Below, in pieces: positions 1 to 7,107 of a stretch of 8,213 nucleotides of DNA; within the stretch, counting starts at the first letter, position 1, and every line of letters starts with the position of its first letter. Source of the stretch: Hyphomicrobiales bacterium. Its GTDB lineage: Bacteria > Pseudomonadota > Alphaproteobacteria > Rhizobiales > Aestuariivirgaceae. The position numbers and the translations under genes were made by a program. The notes below the pieces were generated by a model. It did not search any database, had not been told where the DNA came from, and saw nothing but the letters and a program-made list of their open reading frames with translations. Location of the stretch: contig PLXI01000239.1 of the NCBI GenBank assembly GCA_003151375.1, positions 1 through 8,213 of the forward strand, read 5' to 3'.

Positions 1-276
1 AAGCATCACGCCCACCGCTAAAGCCATTTGCATTGCAAGGCCGGCATAAAGCGCTAGCCATTGGCCCATATAGGTGAAAACCAGCGCCAAAAAATTTTCT
101 TGGTGAATGGCCAACCCAAGACCAAGCCTGAAGCGCACACATTCAAGAATGATCAAAACAAACAAAAACACGTTACGCATCGGCCTGAGAACATTGGCCA
201 GAACGTAAAAATCAATGCGCGTTGATGGGAGCAAGCGATAAATCACCTCGTCAGAATGCCAGAAAATGCGCAGCAT
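1..276 (-). CDS. Unrecognised integral membrane protein, 5' part only
   Basis: Read on the minus strand, an ATG at 276-274 opens a frame of 92 codons that reaches the left edge without a stop, so the C-terminus lies outside the window. The product begins MLRIFWHSDEVIYRLLPS and is then strongly hydrophobic. I see a probable membrane segment at about residues 35-48 (VFLFVLIILE), and one or two more from about residue 61 to the cut end (NFLALVFTYM, then LALYAGLAMQMALAVGVML). Arg-rich stretches (RPMRN, CVRFRLG) flank the first segment, as expected for cytoplasmic loops. The frame stays open upstream to a stop at 352-354, so a TTG at 348-346 is an alternative start; the ATG has only a weak purine run ahead of it. 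The gene diverges from the polysaccharide cassette and might share its control region. I do not recognise the family and assign no function. Confidence 0.6.
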   Translation of the reverse strand, partial: MLRIFWHSDEVIYRLLPSTRIDFYVLANVLRPMRNVFLFVLIILECVRFRLGLGLAIHQENFLALVFTYMGQWLALYAGLAMQMALAVGVML

Positions 277-304
277 TTCATCCGAATTTTGATGTTCCGC
301 TGAT

Positions 305-333
305 TTGACTCTGCTTAGCGCGCTTTGTATGGG
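305..333 (+). promoter_or_regulatory. Candidate sigma70-type promoter for the glycan cassette
   Basis: TTGACT at 305-310 matches the -35 consensus at 5 of 6 bases and is followed after exactly 17 nt by TATGGG at 328-333, a weak -10 (3 of 6). Transcription would start near 340 and leave a leader of about 110 nt before the TTG start at 449. A GANTC site (GACTC, 307-311) overlaps the -35. An 8-bp perfect palindrome, AGCGCGCT (317-324), sits in the spacer, and another, CCCTAGGG (350-357), lies just downstream of the predicted start; either could be a protein-binding site. The call rests on motif spacing alone and the -10 is poor. Confidence 0.3.
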
Positions 334-372
334 CTGCGAGAGCTGCAAACCCTAGGGGTGTGGCGATTCCGC

Positions 373-398
373 TTGGCAGGGGCGTCAGGCATTGGCAG
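373..398 (+). repeat. Short direct repeat TTGGCAG-N12-TTGGCAG
   Basis: Two identical 7-mers at 373-379 and 392-398 have a centre-to-centre spacing of 19 bp, about two helical turns, in the leader of the cassette. A second imperfect pair, TGATAAAG at 411-418 and TGATAACT at 422-429, follows directly. The spacing would suit a dimeric regulator binding one face of the DNA, but repeats this short can arise by chance. Neither TTGGCA has a convincing -10 at the right distance, so I do not call a second promoter here. Confidence 0.3.
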
Positions 399-435
399 AC
401 TGAATAAAACTGATAAAGCAGTGATAACTGTGAAC

Positions 436-443
436 AGGATGAG
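436..443 (+). promoter_or_regulatory. Ribosome binding site deciding the TTG start of the GT2 gene
   Basis: AGGATGAG ends 5 nt before the TTG at 449. A TGA at 440-442 closes the same frame immediately upstream, so the gene cannot start earlier. The next in-frame candidates are GTG at 455, which is too far from this site, and ATG at 506, which would remove most of the first membrane segment. Confidence 0.5.
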
Positions 444-448
444 ATAAG

Positions 449-1930
449 TTGATTGTGCTTCGGATCATTGTTGAATTGGCAGGTTTGCTTTCTGGTGCTG
501 CCATCATGGTCTTTGGTCTTGCCCAAGGTTATCTGGCGTTTCTTTATTGGCGTTCCAAGAAAAACAATAACTCAATTGAAATACCAACACCCTGGTCTGG
601 CCCTTATCCCACAGTTCTAATTCAACTTCCCATTTTCAATGAGCAATATGTGGTCGAGCGTCTTTTGCGCAATGTCGTAAAGATGGACTATCCGCCAGAC
701 AAGCTTTCCATTCAGTTGCTGGATGATTCCGATGATGAAACCTGCGTAATTGCCGCACGTGTAATTGCCGAACTTCGCAAGGCTGGTCACAACATCACCC
801 ATGTACAACGGCCAGACCATGTTGGCTTTAAGGCTGGCGCTTTGGAATATGGCATGGGTTTGGACAAAGCAGAGTTCATTGCTATTTTTGATGCGGACTT
901 TTTACCACGCCCGGATTTCGTCAAACAGGTTATTGCTTATTTTGCTGATCCCAAAGTCGGCATGGTACAAACCCGTTGGCAACATCTCAATGCCGATTAT
1001 TCCCTCATCACACGTCTGATGGCCTTTGCCATCGATAACCATTTTTCAGTGGAACATGGCGGTAGGCAGGCTTCCAATGGCTTTATCAATTTCAATGGCA
1101 CAGGCGGCATGTGGCGAAGGAAAACCATTATTGATGCTGGCGGCTGGCGCAGCGATACGCTGACTGAAGATCTTGATCTTTCATTTCGCTCACAAATTCT
1201 AGGCTGGAAATTTATTTTCGCTGAAAACATTACAACACCATCAGAATTGCCCGTTCAGATGAGTGCCGTACGCAGCCAGCAATTTCGTTGGACCAAAGGC
1301 GCTGCCGAAACCGGACGTAAAACCCTTAGCAATCTTTGGACTTCTAACGCACCGCTTGGCACCAAGGTGATGGGCTCATTTCATATGTTGAACAGTTTTA
1401 TTTTCCTGTTCCTGTTTGTGTTTGGACTTTCGACGGCGCTATTGCCTTTCATTGCCGGCCGTCACTTTATTTTGATGGCGACCATTCTCAATGTGATGAT
1501 TGTCACTTCTATGTTTGCAACGCTCTTCACCTACTGGACGTCGCGCCGCAGTGGTGATTTTGAAAAGAGCCACAGTTCAAGCAGTCTGATCACCACCACC
1601 ATGACATTTACGGCTCTCGCTACTGGCCTTTCGATGCATTGTAGCCGTGCCGTGTTGCAGGGTCTTTTCGGCCAAGCCACACCATTTGTGCGCACGCCAA
1701 AACTAAATGTCACCGCTGAAACCACTCAGGTCAAGGGTCAGAAGGCTTACAATATTGCTCGGGTTCCAGCAGTAGTTTACTTGGAATTGGCCATGGCTTT
1801 TTGCTTTGCGGCGCTGGTCGTTGTTGGATTTGGCACTCCGGCCATGATATTTGCCGGCGTCTATATTTTTTATGCCATTGGCTTTGCAGTCGTCTCAGTG
1901 CTCAGTTTGTGGGAAGCGCGGCTTGGTTGA
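449..1930 (+). CDS. Processive GT2 glycosyltransferase, CslA/cellulose-synthase-like membrane protein
   Basis: This 493-residue protein carries the full motif set of a processive family-2 glycosyltransferase. It has LDDSDDE (D92/D93) and FDAD (D148, D150) for nucleotide-sugar and metal binding, TED (239-241, with the presumed catalytic base) and QQFRW (277-281, the QxxRW motif). The stretches QLPIFNE, GFKAGAL, FNGTGG and AGGW resemble plant CslA mannan synthases and their bacterial relatives. One hydrophobic segment lies at about 8-33, and several more after the catalytic domain (about 309-335, 341-362, 382-395, 440-460, 463-487), so the active site should face the cytoplasm with the chain fed through the membrane. 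No PilZ domain is visible. It likely uses a UDP- or GDP-sugar to extend a beta-linked polymer; the sugar cannot be read from the sequence. It is the first gene of a three-gene cassette and overlaps the next by 8 nt. A non-processive glycolipid transferase is the main alternative. Confidence 0.9.
   Translation: MIVLRIIVELAGLLSGAAIMVFGLAQGYLAFLYWRSKKNNNSIEIPTPWSGPYPTVLIQLPIFNEQYVVERLLRNVVKMDYPPDKLSIQLLDDSDDETCVIAARVIAELRKAGHNITHVQRPDHVGFKAGALEYGMGLDKAEFIAIFDADFLPRPDFVKQVIAYFADPKVGMVQTRWQHLNADYSLITRLMAFAIDNHFSVEHGGRQASNGFINFNGTGGMWRRKTIIDAGGWRSDTLTEDLDLSFRSQILGWKFIFAENITTPSELPVQMSAVRSQQFRWTKGAAETGRKTLSNLWTSNAPLGTKVMGSFHMLNSFIFLFLFVFGLSTALLPFIAGRHFILMATILNVMIVTSMFATLFTYWTSRRSGDFEKSHSSSSLITTTMTFTALATGLSMHCSRAVLQGLFGQATPFVRTPKLNVTAETTQVKGQKAYNIARVPAVVYLELAMAFCFAALVVVGFGTPAMIFAGVYIFYAIGFAVVSVLSLWEARLG
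1911..1916 (+). promoter_or_regulatory. Ribosome binding site supporting a TTG start at 1923
   Basis: GGGAAG lies inside the end of the GT2 gene, 6 nt before the TTG at 1923. It favours that codon over the in-frame ATGs at 1851 and 1872, which would give 80- and 59-nt overlaps and an N-terminal extension unlike the rest of the protein. Confidence 0.4.
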
Positions 1931-2837
1931 AGGCGCCCTGATTGACAGTGCCAAGGCTTGGGCTTTTGTCACACCCAGCTACACTGGTGACTATCAGCGA
2001 TGTGTACTTCTATGCCGCAGCATGGATGCCTTGCTCAGCGGAAATTGGACTCATTATATTGTTGTCGACAGGCCTCATTTGGCAATGTTCCGCCACTTGC
2101 AAGGGCCCCGTCGGCATGTACTTGTGACCGATGATATATTGCCAGGCAAAATGCGCTTGCTGTTCCATATGCCCTTTGCTGGCGGGCGCAGTGTGTGGTG
2201 GTCAAAAACCGCTGGCCTGTCAATTGGCTGGCATTTGCAGCAAATGGTCAAAATAGGCATTGCCTCGCAGTTGAGTGAAGACGGTCTGGCCTATTGTGAT
2301 TCGGATACTTTTTTTCTGAAGCCGTTTGATGTTGCAGAACTCATCCAGAACAACAAATTTCGCCTTTATCATTCCGGCGTAGCTACACAAGCCACCTCCA
2401 CGCCCAATCCGGCTTACACCCGTGCGGCGCTTGAGATGTTAGATCTTCCGCTCGATGGCAGCTATTATGGCTATGTCGATAATTTTATCACGTGGCGCAG
2501 ACAAAGTGCGATTGAATTGCAAATGCGTTTGGGTGAAAAACATGATGGTCAGTGGCAGCGCGCATTTCGCAATCGCTTGCGGGTGTCAGAATATAATCTT
2601 TATGGTCTCTATGTTGATAATTTGAGCCAGGCAGAGACCACGCATTTTCATACAGCGCAATTGCTGTGCAAAACCCATTGGTCGCGCGAATCGATGACGC
2701 CAGAAAAAGTCGTCGCTTTTTGCCAAGGTCTTGCGCCACATCAAGTGATGGTGGGTATTCAGTCTTTTGCTGGTGTTGATGTTGCTTTGCTGAGCCAGCA
2801 GTTTGAAAAAGTTTTGAATAAAGGACAGCTCGCTTAA
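1923..2837 (+). CDS. DUF6492-type putative glycosyltransferase
   Basis: This is a soluble protein of 304 residues when started at the TTG at 1923. It opens with AFVTPSYTGDYQRC (residues 14-27), then has HYIVVDRP, a GWHLQQMVK stretch (102-110), a DxD-like YCDSDTFF (124-131) and SEYNLYGLY (222-230). I recognise this pattern as the DUF6492 family, found mainly in proteobacterial polysaccharide loci. The family resembles GT-A glycosyltransferases, with CDSD as the likely metal and nucleotide-sugar site. No signal peptide or membrane segment is seen, so it should work in the cytoplasm or at the inner membrane face. It starts 8 nt inside the GT2 gene and its stop shares one base with the ABC gene start, so the three products are probably made together. 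A role in adding a primer, a side branch or a terminal sugar is inference. ATG starts at 1851 or 1872 remain possible; the family call is from memory of motifs. Confidence 0.75.
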   Translation: MVEGALIDSAKAWAFVTPSYTGDYQRCVLLCRSMDALLSGNWTHYIVVDRPHLAMFRHLQGPRRHVLVTDDILPGKMRLLFHMPFAGGRSVWWSKTAGLSIGWHLQQMVKIGIASQLSEDGLAYCDSDTFFLKPFDVAELIQNNKFRLYHSGVATQATSTPNPAYTRAALEMLDLPLDGSYYGYVDNFITWRRQSAIELQMRLGEKHDGQWQRAFRNRLRVSEYNLYGLYVDNLSQAETTHFHTAQLLCKTHWSRESMTPEKVVAFCQGLAPHQVMVGIQSFAGVDVALLSQQFEKVLNKGQLA

Positions 2838-4543
2838 TGTGGCGCAAGGCTTTCAGTATTTATTGGAATGCCCCAGGCGGCCGCCCCATCATGGTGGCCT
2901 TGCTGATGTTGCTTGCCTCAACCTCAGATTTTCTCAGCATGGGTGCCTTGGTGCCACTTGTTTCGCAAGTGACATCTGACGGAGGGCAGAAGAATTCAGC
3001 CATTTCCAAAATCATCGATCAGGTTTTCAACTGGCTCGGTCTCACACCTACTTTCACCATGTTACTGATTTTTGTCGCTGTTGGTTTGGTACTCAAATCA
3101 TTGATTGCTTTGGCGTCCATGGCATTCGTGGGCATCTCTGTGGGCGATGTTGCAACCGGCATTCGCACCAAGTTGCTGTCGGCGATGGTACAAGCGAACT
3201 GGACCTATTTCACCGATCATAAGCCGGGCGAAGTTGCCGCCCAAATTTCTGCCCAGTCAACCTTGGCGGCGCAAGCCTATTTGTCTTCAGCATCTCATGT
3301 GACAACACTGATTTCCGGGCTGGGATTGTTTATGGCCGCAGCCTTAGTATCCCCCCAGCTTTTGTTGTTCACAGTGATTGCTATCGCCTTATTAATTTGG
3401 CCGCTGAGTGCCGTTTTAAAATTTGCCGAGCGGGCGAGCAAACAACAGTTCCAAGCATCGAATGATCTCACCACGGGCCTCGAAGACGTGGTGAATAATA
3501 TGAAGCCACTCAAATCCATGGGTAGGCAGGGACGCTTCATCCAAGGCTTTAACGCCAATATCAGGGATTTGCGCACAAGCTTCATTCAAAACATCATCAG
3601 TCGTCATGCCACTTTCTATGGGCAAGACATTTTAGCAACGCTGTTGGTGATCACCGCCGTTTGGATTGGCGTTGAAGTTTTGCACACCCCGATGTCACAA
3701 TTTTTGGTGTTTGGCATTGTCTTTTATCAGATGATTGATGTGGTCAAACGCATTCAGCAATCCTTGCAAGAAGCCATCTCTGCATCAGCTGGTTATTTCG
3801 GCGTGATGGATACGATCCAGAGGGGTGAAGCCCAAGAAGAAGTGGACACTGGCCACCTGTTGCCAAGCCTCAACAAGGCGCTGTGTCTTGAAGATGTTAC
3901 ATTCTCTTATGGCACAAAGCGTGTTCTTTCCCATGCCACTGCGGAAATACCTGCTAACAAGATCACCGTTCTGGTTGGCCAATCGGGTTCAGGCAAAACC
4001 ACGATGCTTGACCTTGTCATCGGTTTTAATCGACCGACCAAGGGCCGCATCACCATAGATGGTGTTGATCTCAACACCATCAGTCTCACAGCCTGGCGCA
4101 GCCAAATTGGCTATGTTCCGCAGGAGTTGACTTTGCTGCGCGGCACTATCGCAGATAATATCATTCTGGGTGATGATAAGTTGGGCCGAGAGGATATTGA
4201 AAACGCTTTGCGTTTGGCCGGCGCCTTTGAATTCGTATCAGACTTACCCCAAGGCATAGATACTGAGATTGGCACTATGGGTGCAAAACTTTCTGGCGGC
4301 CAGCGGCAGCGCATTTCACTGGCGCGTGCCTTGGTGCACAAACCCAAGCTTTTGCTGCTTGATGAAGTGACCAGCGCCTTGGATGAGGTGACCGAAGCGG
4401 AAATTTGCAAAAATGTAAAAGCGCTTTCGGGCAGCCTTACTATCCTTGCCATCACCCACAGGCCAGCCTGGCGCAAAATCGCCGGGCGTATTTACAAAAT
4501 TACCGGCGGCAAAGCCGTGCTGGAGACCAAATCCAAATCTTGA
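2837..4543 (+). CDS. ABC exporter with fused membrane and ATPase domains (MsbA/PglK-like)
   Basis: The protein is 568 residues long, the usual size for a half-transporter that works as a homodimer. The membrane domain spans about residues 15-320, with hydrophobic segments near 17-44, 73-100, 155-190 and 263-303. The nucleotide-binding domain is complete: an A-loop tyrosine (Y358), Walker A GQSGSGKTT (381-389), Q-loop Q429, signature LSGGQ (485-489), Walker B LLLLDE (505-510) followed by SALD, and switch histidine H541. ATP hydrolysis should therefore be intact. The N-terminal layout recalls lipid-linked oligosaccharide flippases such as PglK and other ABCB-type exporters, rather than protein exporters with a peptidase domain. 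ATG at 2837 overlaps the preceding TAA by one base (TAATG), with AAGGA at 2821-2825 as ribosome site. By position, its cargo should be the product of the two upstream transferases, a glycan or glycolipid; this is inference. Confidence 0.92.
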   Translation: MWRKAFSIYWNAPGGRPIMVALLMLLASTSDFLSMGALVPLVSQVTSDGGQKNSAISKIIDQVFNWLGLTPTFTMLLIFVAVGLVLKSLIALASMAFVGISVGDVATGIRTKLLSAMVQANWTYFTDHKPGEVAAQISAQSTLAAQAYLSSASHVTTLISGLGLFMAAALVSPQLLLFTVIAIALLIWPLSAVLKFAERASKQQFQASNDLTTGLEDVVNNMKPLKSMGRQGRFIQGFNANIRDLRTSFIQNIISRHATFYGQDILATLLVITAVWIGVEVLHTPMSQFLVFGIVFYQMIDVVKRIQQSLQEAISASAGYFGVMDTIQRGEAQEEVDTGHLLPSLNKALCLEDVTFSYGTKRVLSHATAEIPANKITVLVGQSGSGKTTMLDLVIGFNRPTKGRITIDGVDLNTISLTAWRSQIGYVPQELTLLRGTIADNIILGDDKLGREDIENALRLAGAFEFVSDLPQGIDTEIGTMGAKLSGGQRQRISLARALVHKPKLLLLDEVTSALDEVTEAEICKNVKALSGSLTILAITHRPAWRKIAGRIYKITGGKAVLETKSKS

Positions 4544-4550
4544 AACTGGA

Positions 4551-4579
4551 TTCACGCGGGGCTTGCTTCCGTCTATAGC
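4551..4579 (+). promoter_or_regulatory. Candidate promoter for divL
   Basis: TTCACG (4551-4556) and TATAGC (4574-4579) each match the sigma70 consensus at 4 of 6 bases, with a 17-nt spacer. They lie in the 98-nt gap between the ABC gene and divL, putting the start of transcription near 4586. GATTC at 4549-4553, a GANTC methylation site, overlaps the -35, and a second GATTC lies at 4601-4605 in the predicted leader. No TTAA-N7-TTAA CtrA box is present. divL could instead be read through from the cassette, since I see no terminator. Confidence 0.3.
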
Positions 4580-4641
4580 TTGTTCAAGAAATGCTTCGCT
4601 GATTCGCTGGCGAAACACGTTTGTGGGGCCAAATTTTGGTG

Positions 4642-7104
4642 ATGTTATTGCCACTTCAGCATGGAAGGACTTTGCGCTGTGTGCTTGCTTGCGCCGCGCT
4701 GAGTGTGGCCAACGTAATGCCTGCCCATGCTGCTTTGTTGGATGTAAGCGAAAAGCTTTCTGGCAGCACATTGTCTTGGGGGCTTTCTGTGATTGGTTTG
4801 GCCTTGGCGGGTGCTTTTGCTCTTCGCGCCAAGCGCAGTGGTGCGATCCTACAAACCGCTAAGCGCAAGTTGGGAGAAGTTGAATATCAGCTCAATGAAG
4901 CTGAGGCGGCACTGCAAGCGGAATCACTCATCCTGATAACCTGGGGTGCCGCCGCAACAGCACCTGATCGCATGGTCGGCTCCCTGCACGGTATTGTTGA
5001 TTTACCCAAGACTTTAACCACCGTGATGGATTTTCCGGCCTGGTTGGAACGCGATTCAGCGGACCAACTTTTAAGCGGGATTACAAAACTTCGCCAATCT
5101 GGAGCACCGTTCAATATCGGCATAAGAACCCGCGCTGGCGATTTGTTGGAAGCTGACGGCCGTGCTGCTGGCACCATGTCCACCTTGCGCTTTAGGCCTC
5201 TTGCTGGACAGCGGCTGGAAACCAGCGAGACCCAACTTGATGCCCATAAGCTTGCCAAACAGGTCGAACGACTGAGTGGGCTTTTGGATGCAATTCCCTT
5301 CCCTGTGTGGTTGACCAACAAGGACGGTGGGCTTGGTTGGGTGAATAAAGCTTATGTTGATGCGACAGGGGCCGCTTCAGCTGATCGGGTTTTGAGTGAA
5401 AATCTCGCCTTTATCAGACCAGACAGCATTGATCGCTCAAAAGCCGACGCAGCAAGCCACCGCATTGGTCGCGCGCACGCGGTATTTGGGGGTCACAAAC
5501 GCGCTTACAGTATCCACGAAATGCCAAAAAACGACAGCATTTTTAGTTTGGCGATAGATGTAACCCCACTTGAAGAAGCTGAGCGAGAATTAGAGCGTTA
5601 TCTTAAAGCGCATGGTTCCACGCTGGATAAGCTTTCAACTGCAATTGCCATTTTTGGACCGGACCAGCGTCTTCGCTTTCATAATCAGGCCTATACTGAA
5701 TTGTGGCAGTTGGAGGAAAGTTATCTCGCGGGCCAACCAGCAGATGGTGAAATTCTTGACCGCCTGCGCCAGAAACGCATGCTGCCCGAACAGGCCAATT
5801 TTCGTGAATGGCGCAGCAAGCAACTTGACGCTTATTCCAAACTCGAATCCCGTGAGGAGTTTTGGTATTTGCCAGATGGTCGCTCACTGCGCGTTGTTGC
5901 AGAACAACATCCTTATGGTGGCGTAAGTTACCTTTACGAAAATCTCACCAAAGAACGCCAACTTGAAAGCCGCATCAATGAACTGTTTGATGTGCAGCGT
6001 GAAACACTGGACAATCTGGCCGAAGCCATTGCGTTGTCAGGCCCTGACGGTCGCATCAGATTGTTTAACCCAGCTTTTGGACGCTTCTGGAATCTCGATC
6101 CGACATTCCTAGAAAAAAAGCCACATCTCGATGAAATTGCCCGTCTGCCCAGCCTGGCTCTTGATGCAAAAAATGCTTGGGCCGATATCAAATACTCAAT
6201 CACCGGGCTTGAGGCCAACCGCAAAGAACTTGACGGCCGCATTGAACATGCAAACCGCATGATGCGTTACCGTGCTGTGCCCTTGCCTGATGGTAACGCG
6301 CTGCTCACTTTTACCGACGTTTCTGATTCATCGCGCGTCGAGCGCGCCTTGCAAGACAGGGCAGAAGCGCTTGAGGCGGCAGACAATCTCAAAAACCGCA
6401 TTCTCACCAATGTATCTTACGAAGTGCGAACCCCGCTCAATAGCATCATCGGCTTTTCAGACGCATTGTCGTTTGGTGTGGCCGGGCCCATGCCACCCAA
6501 ACAAAGCGACTATGTATCGGCCATTCGCCGGGCCTCGGAAGAGCTTAAGGTCATCATTGACGCAATCATTGATCTATCCGCCATTGATGCGGGCCAAATG
6601 GAATTGAAGCTCGCTGACGTTGATGTGGCCAGTTTACTGGAACGCTCAGCTGAGAAATTTATGCCGCTGTTCGACAAGAAGAACCTCGAACTCTCGGTGG
6701 AGATGGCCTCAGATGTTGACACTTTACGTGCTGATGCGGAACGGCTTGAACAAGTGCTGGGCAATCTGCTTTCCAATGCAGCGGGCTTCACCGCACCTGG
6801 CGGGAAAATTAAATTGGGCGCCAGACGCCAGGGTGACAATCTGCAAATCTGGGTAGCCGATTCGGGCCGTGGTATTGAACCAGAATTCCAGACACACGTG
6901 TTTGACCGCTTTAATTCAAAGCCCATGCCTGGAAGCCACCGTGGCCCCGGCCTTGGCCTTGCTTTGGTAAAAAGTTTCATTGAACTGCATGGTGGCAAGG
7001 TCTCGCTGGTTTCAAAATTGGCACATGGCACCACAGTGGTTTGCACCCTGCCTCTGGCCGGCCCAAGCAAGGGCCAGCGCGGGGCCACTTCAAAAGCGGC
7101 GTGA
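4642..7104 (+). CDS. divL: DivL-type cell-cycle sensor kinase with tyrosine in the H-box
   Basis: The product has 820 residues. It has a hydrophobic N-terminus (about 11-30, ending AHA like a signal-peptide site), a second membrane segment (about 45-63), a coiled stretch (70-95), about four PAS-like domains (near 92-190, 207-312, 322-435 and 446-562), and then a kinase core. The H-box reads SYEVRTPLN, so Tyr593 stands where kinases carry the phosphorylated histidine, the hallmark of Caulobacter DivL (Tyr550). The ATP-binding domain looks complete: NLLSN (708-712), ADSGRGI (739-745), FDRF (754-757) and GPGLGLAL (768-775). In Caulobacter, DivL binds phosphorylated DivK and controls the CckA-CtrA phosphorelay, with ATP binding reported dispensable; the same role is inferred here. 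Start choice is uncertain: ATG 4642, GTG 4639 and TTG 4636 or 4621 share the frame, with TGGGG at 4624-4628 as a weak ribosome site. The next gene begins 3 nt after the stop. Confidence 0.88.
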   Translation: MLLPLQHGRTLRCVLACAALSVANVMPAHAALLDVSEKLSGSTLSWGLSVIGLALAGAFALRAKRSGAILQTAKRKLGEVEYQLNEAEAALQAESLILITWGAAATAPDRMVGSLHGIVDLPKTLTTVMDFPAWLERDSADQLLSGITKLRQSGAPFNIGIRTRAGDLLEADGRAAGTMSTLRFRPLAGQRLETSETQLDAHKLAKQVERLSGLLDAIPFPVWLTNKDGGLGWVNKAYVDATGAASADRVLSENLAFIRPDSIDRSKADAASHRIGRAHAVFGGHKRAYSIHEMPKNDSIFSLAIDVTPLEEAERELERYLKAHGSTLDKLSTAIAIFGPDQRLRFHNQAYTELWQLEESYLAGQPADGEILDRLRQKRMLPEQANFREWRSKQLDAYSKLESREEFWYLPDGRSLRVVAEQHPYGGVSYLYENLTKERQLESRINELFDVQRETLDNLAEAIALSGPDGRIRLFNPAFGRFWNLDPTFLEKKPHLDEIARLPSLALDAKNAWADIKYSITGLEANRKELDGRIEHANRMMRYRAVPLPDGNALLTFTDVSDSSRVERALQDRAEALEAADNLKNRILTNVSYEVRTPLNSIIGFSDALSFGVAGPMPPKQSDYVSAIRRASEELKVIIDAIIDLSAIDAGQMELKLADVDVASLLERSAEKFMPLFDKKNLELSVEMASDVDTLRADAERLEQVLGNLLSNAAGFTAPGGKIKLGARRQGDNLQIWVADSGRGIEPEFQTHVFDRFNSKPMPGSHRGPGLGLALVKSFIELHGGKVSLVSKLAHGTTVVCTLPLAGPSKGQRGATSKAA

Positions 7105-7107
7105 GCC

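Noticed and set aside
1851..1922. Longer N-terminus for the DUF6492 protein from ATG 1851 or 1872
   Set aside because: It would overlap the GT2 gene by 59-80 nt and add residues that read like a frame shadow of the GT2 membrane segment; TTG 1923 has a better-placed ribosome site. Not fully excluded.
4579..4614. Possible terminator after the ABC gene: CTTG-TT-CAAG, then the repeat TTCGCTG-A-TTCGCTG followed by GCGAA
   Set aside because: Stems are only 4-5 bp and no run of T follows, so a Rho-independent terminator is not supported.
277..4641. CtrA boxes (TTAA-N7-TTAA) in front of divL or the cassette
   Set aside because: No such full motif is present in either intergenic region.
4316..4771. 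Minus-strand open frame of 151 codons across the ABC-divL gap
   Set aside because: Mostly antisense to the ABC ATPase domain and the divL start; no motif, and no better start signals than chance.
4446..4862. Plus-strand open frame of 138 codons bridging the ABC gene and divL
   Set aside because: Out of frame with both flanking genes, which carry clear family motifs; Cys-rich composition without any recognisable pattern.
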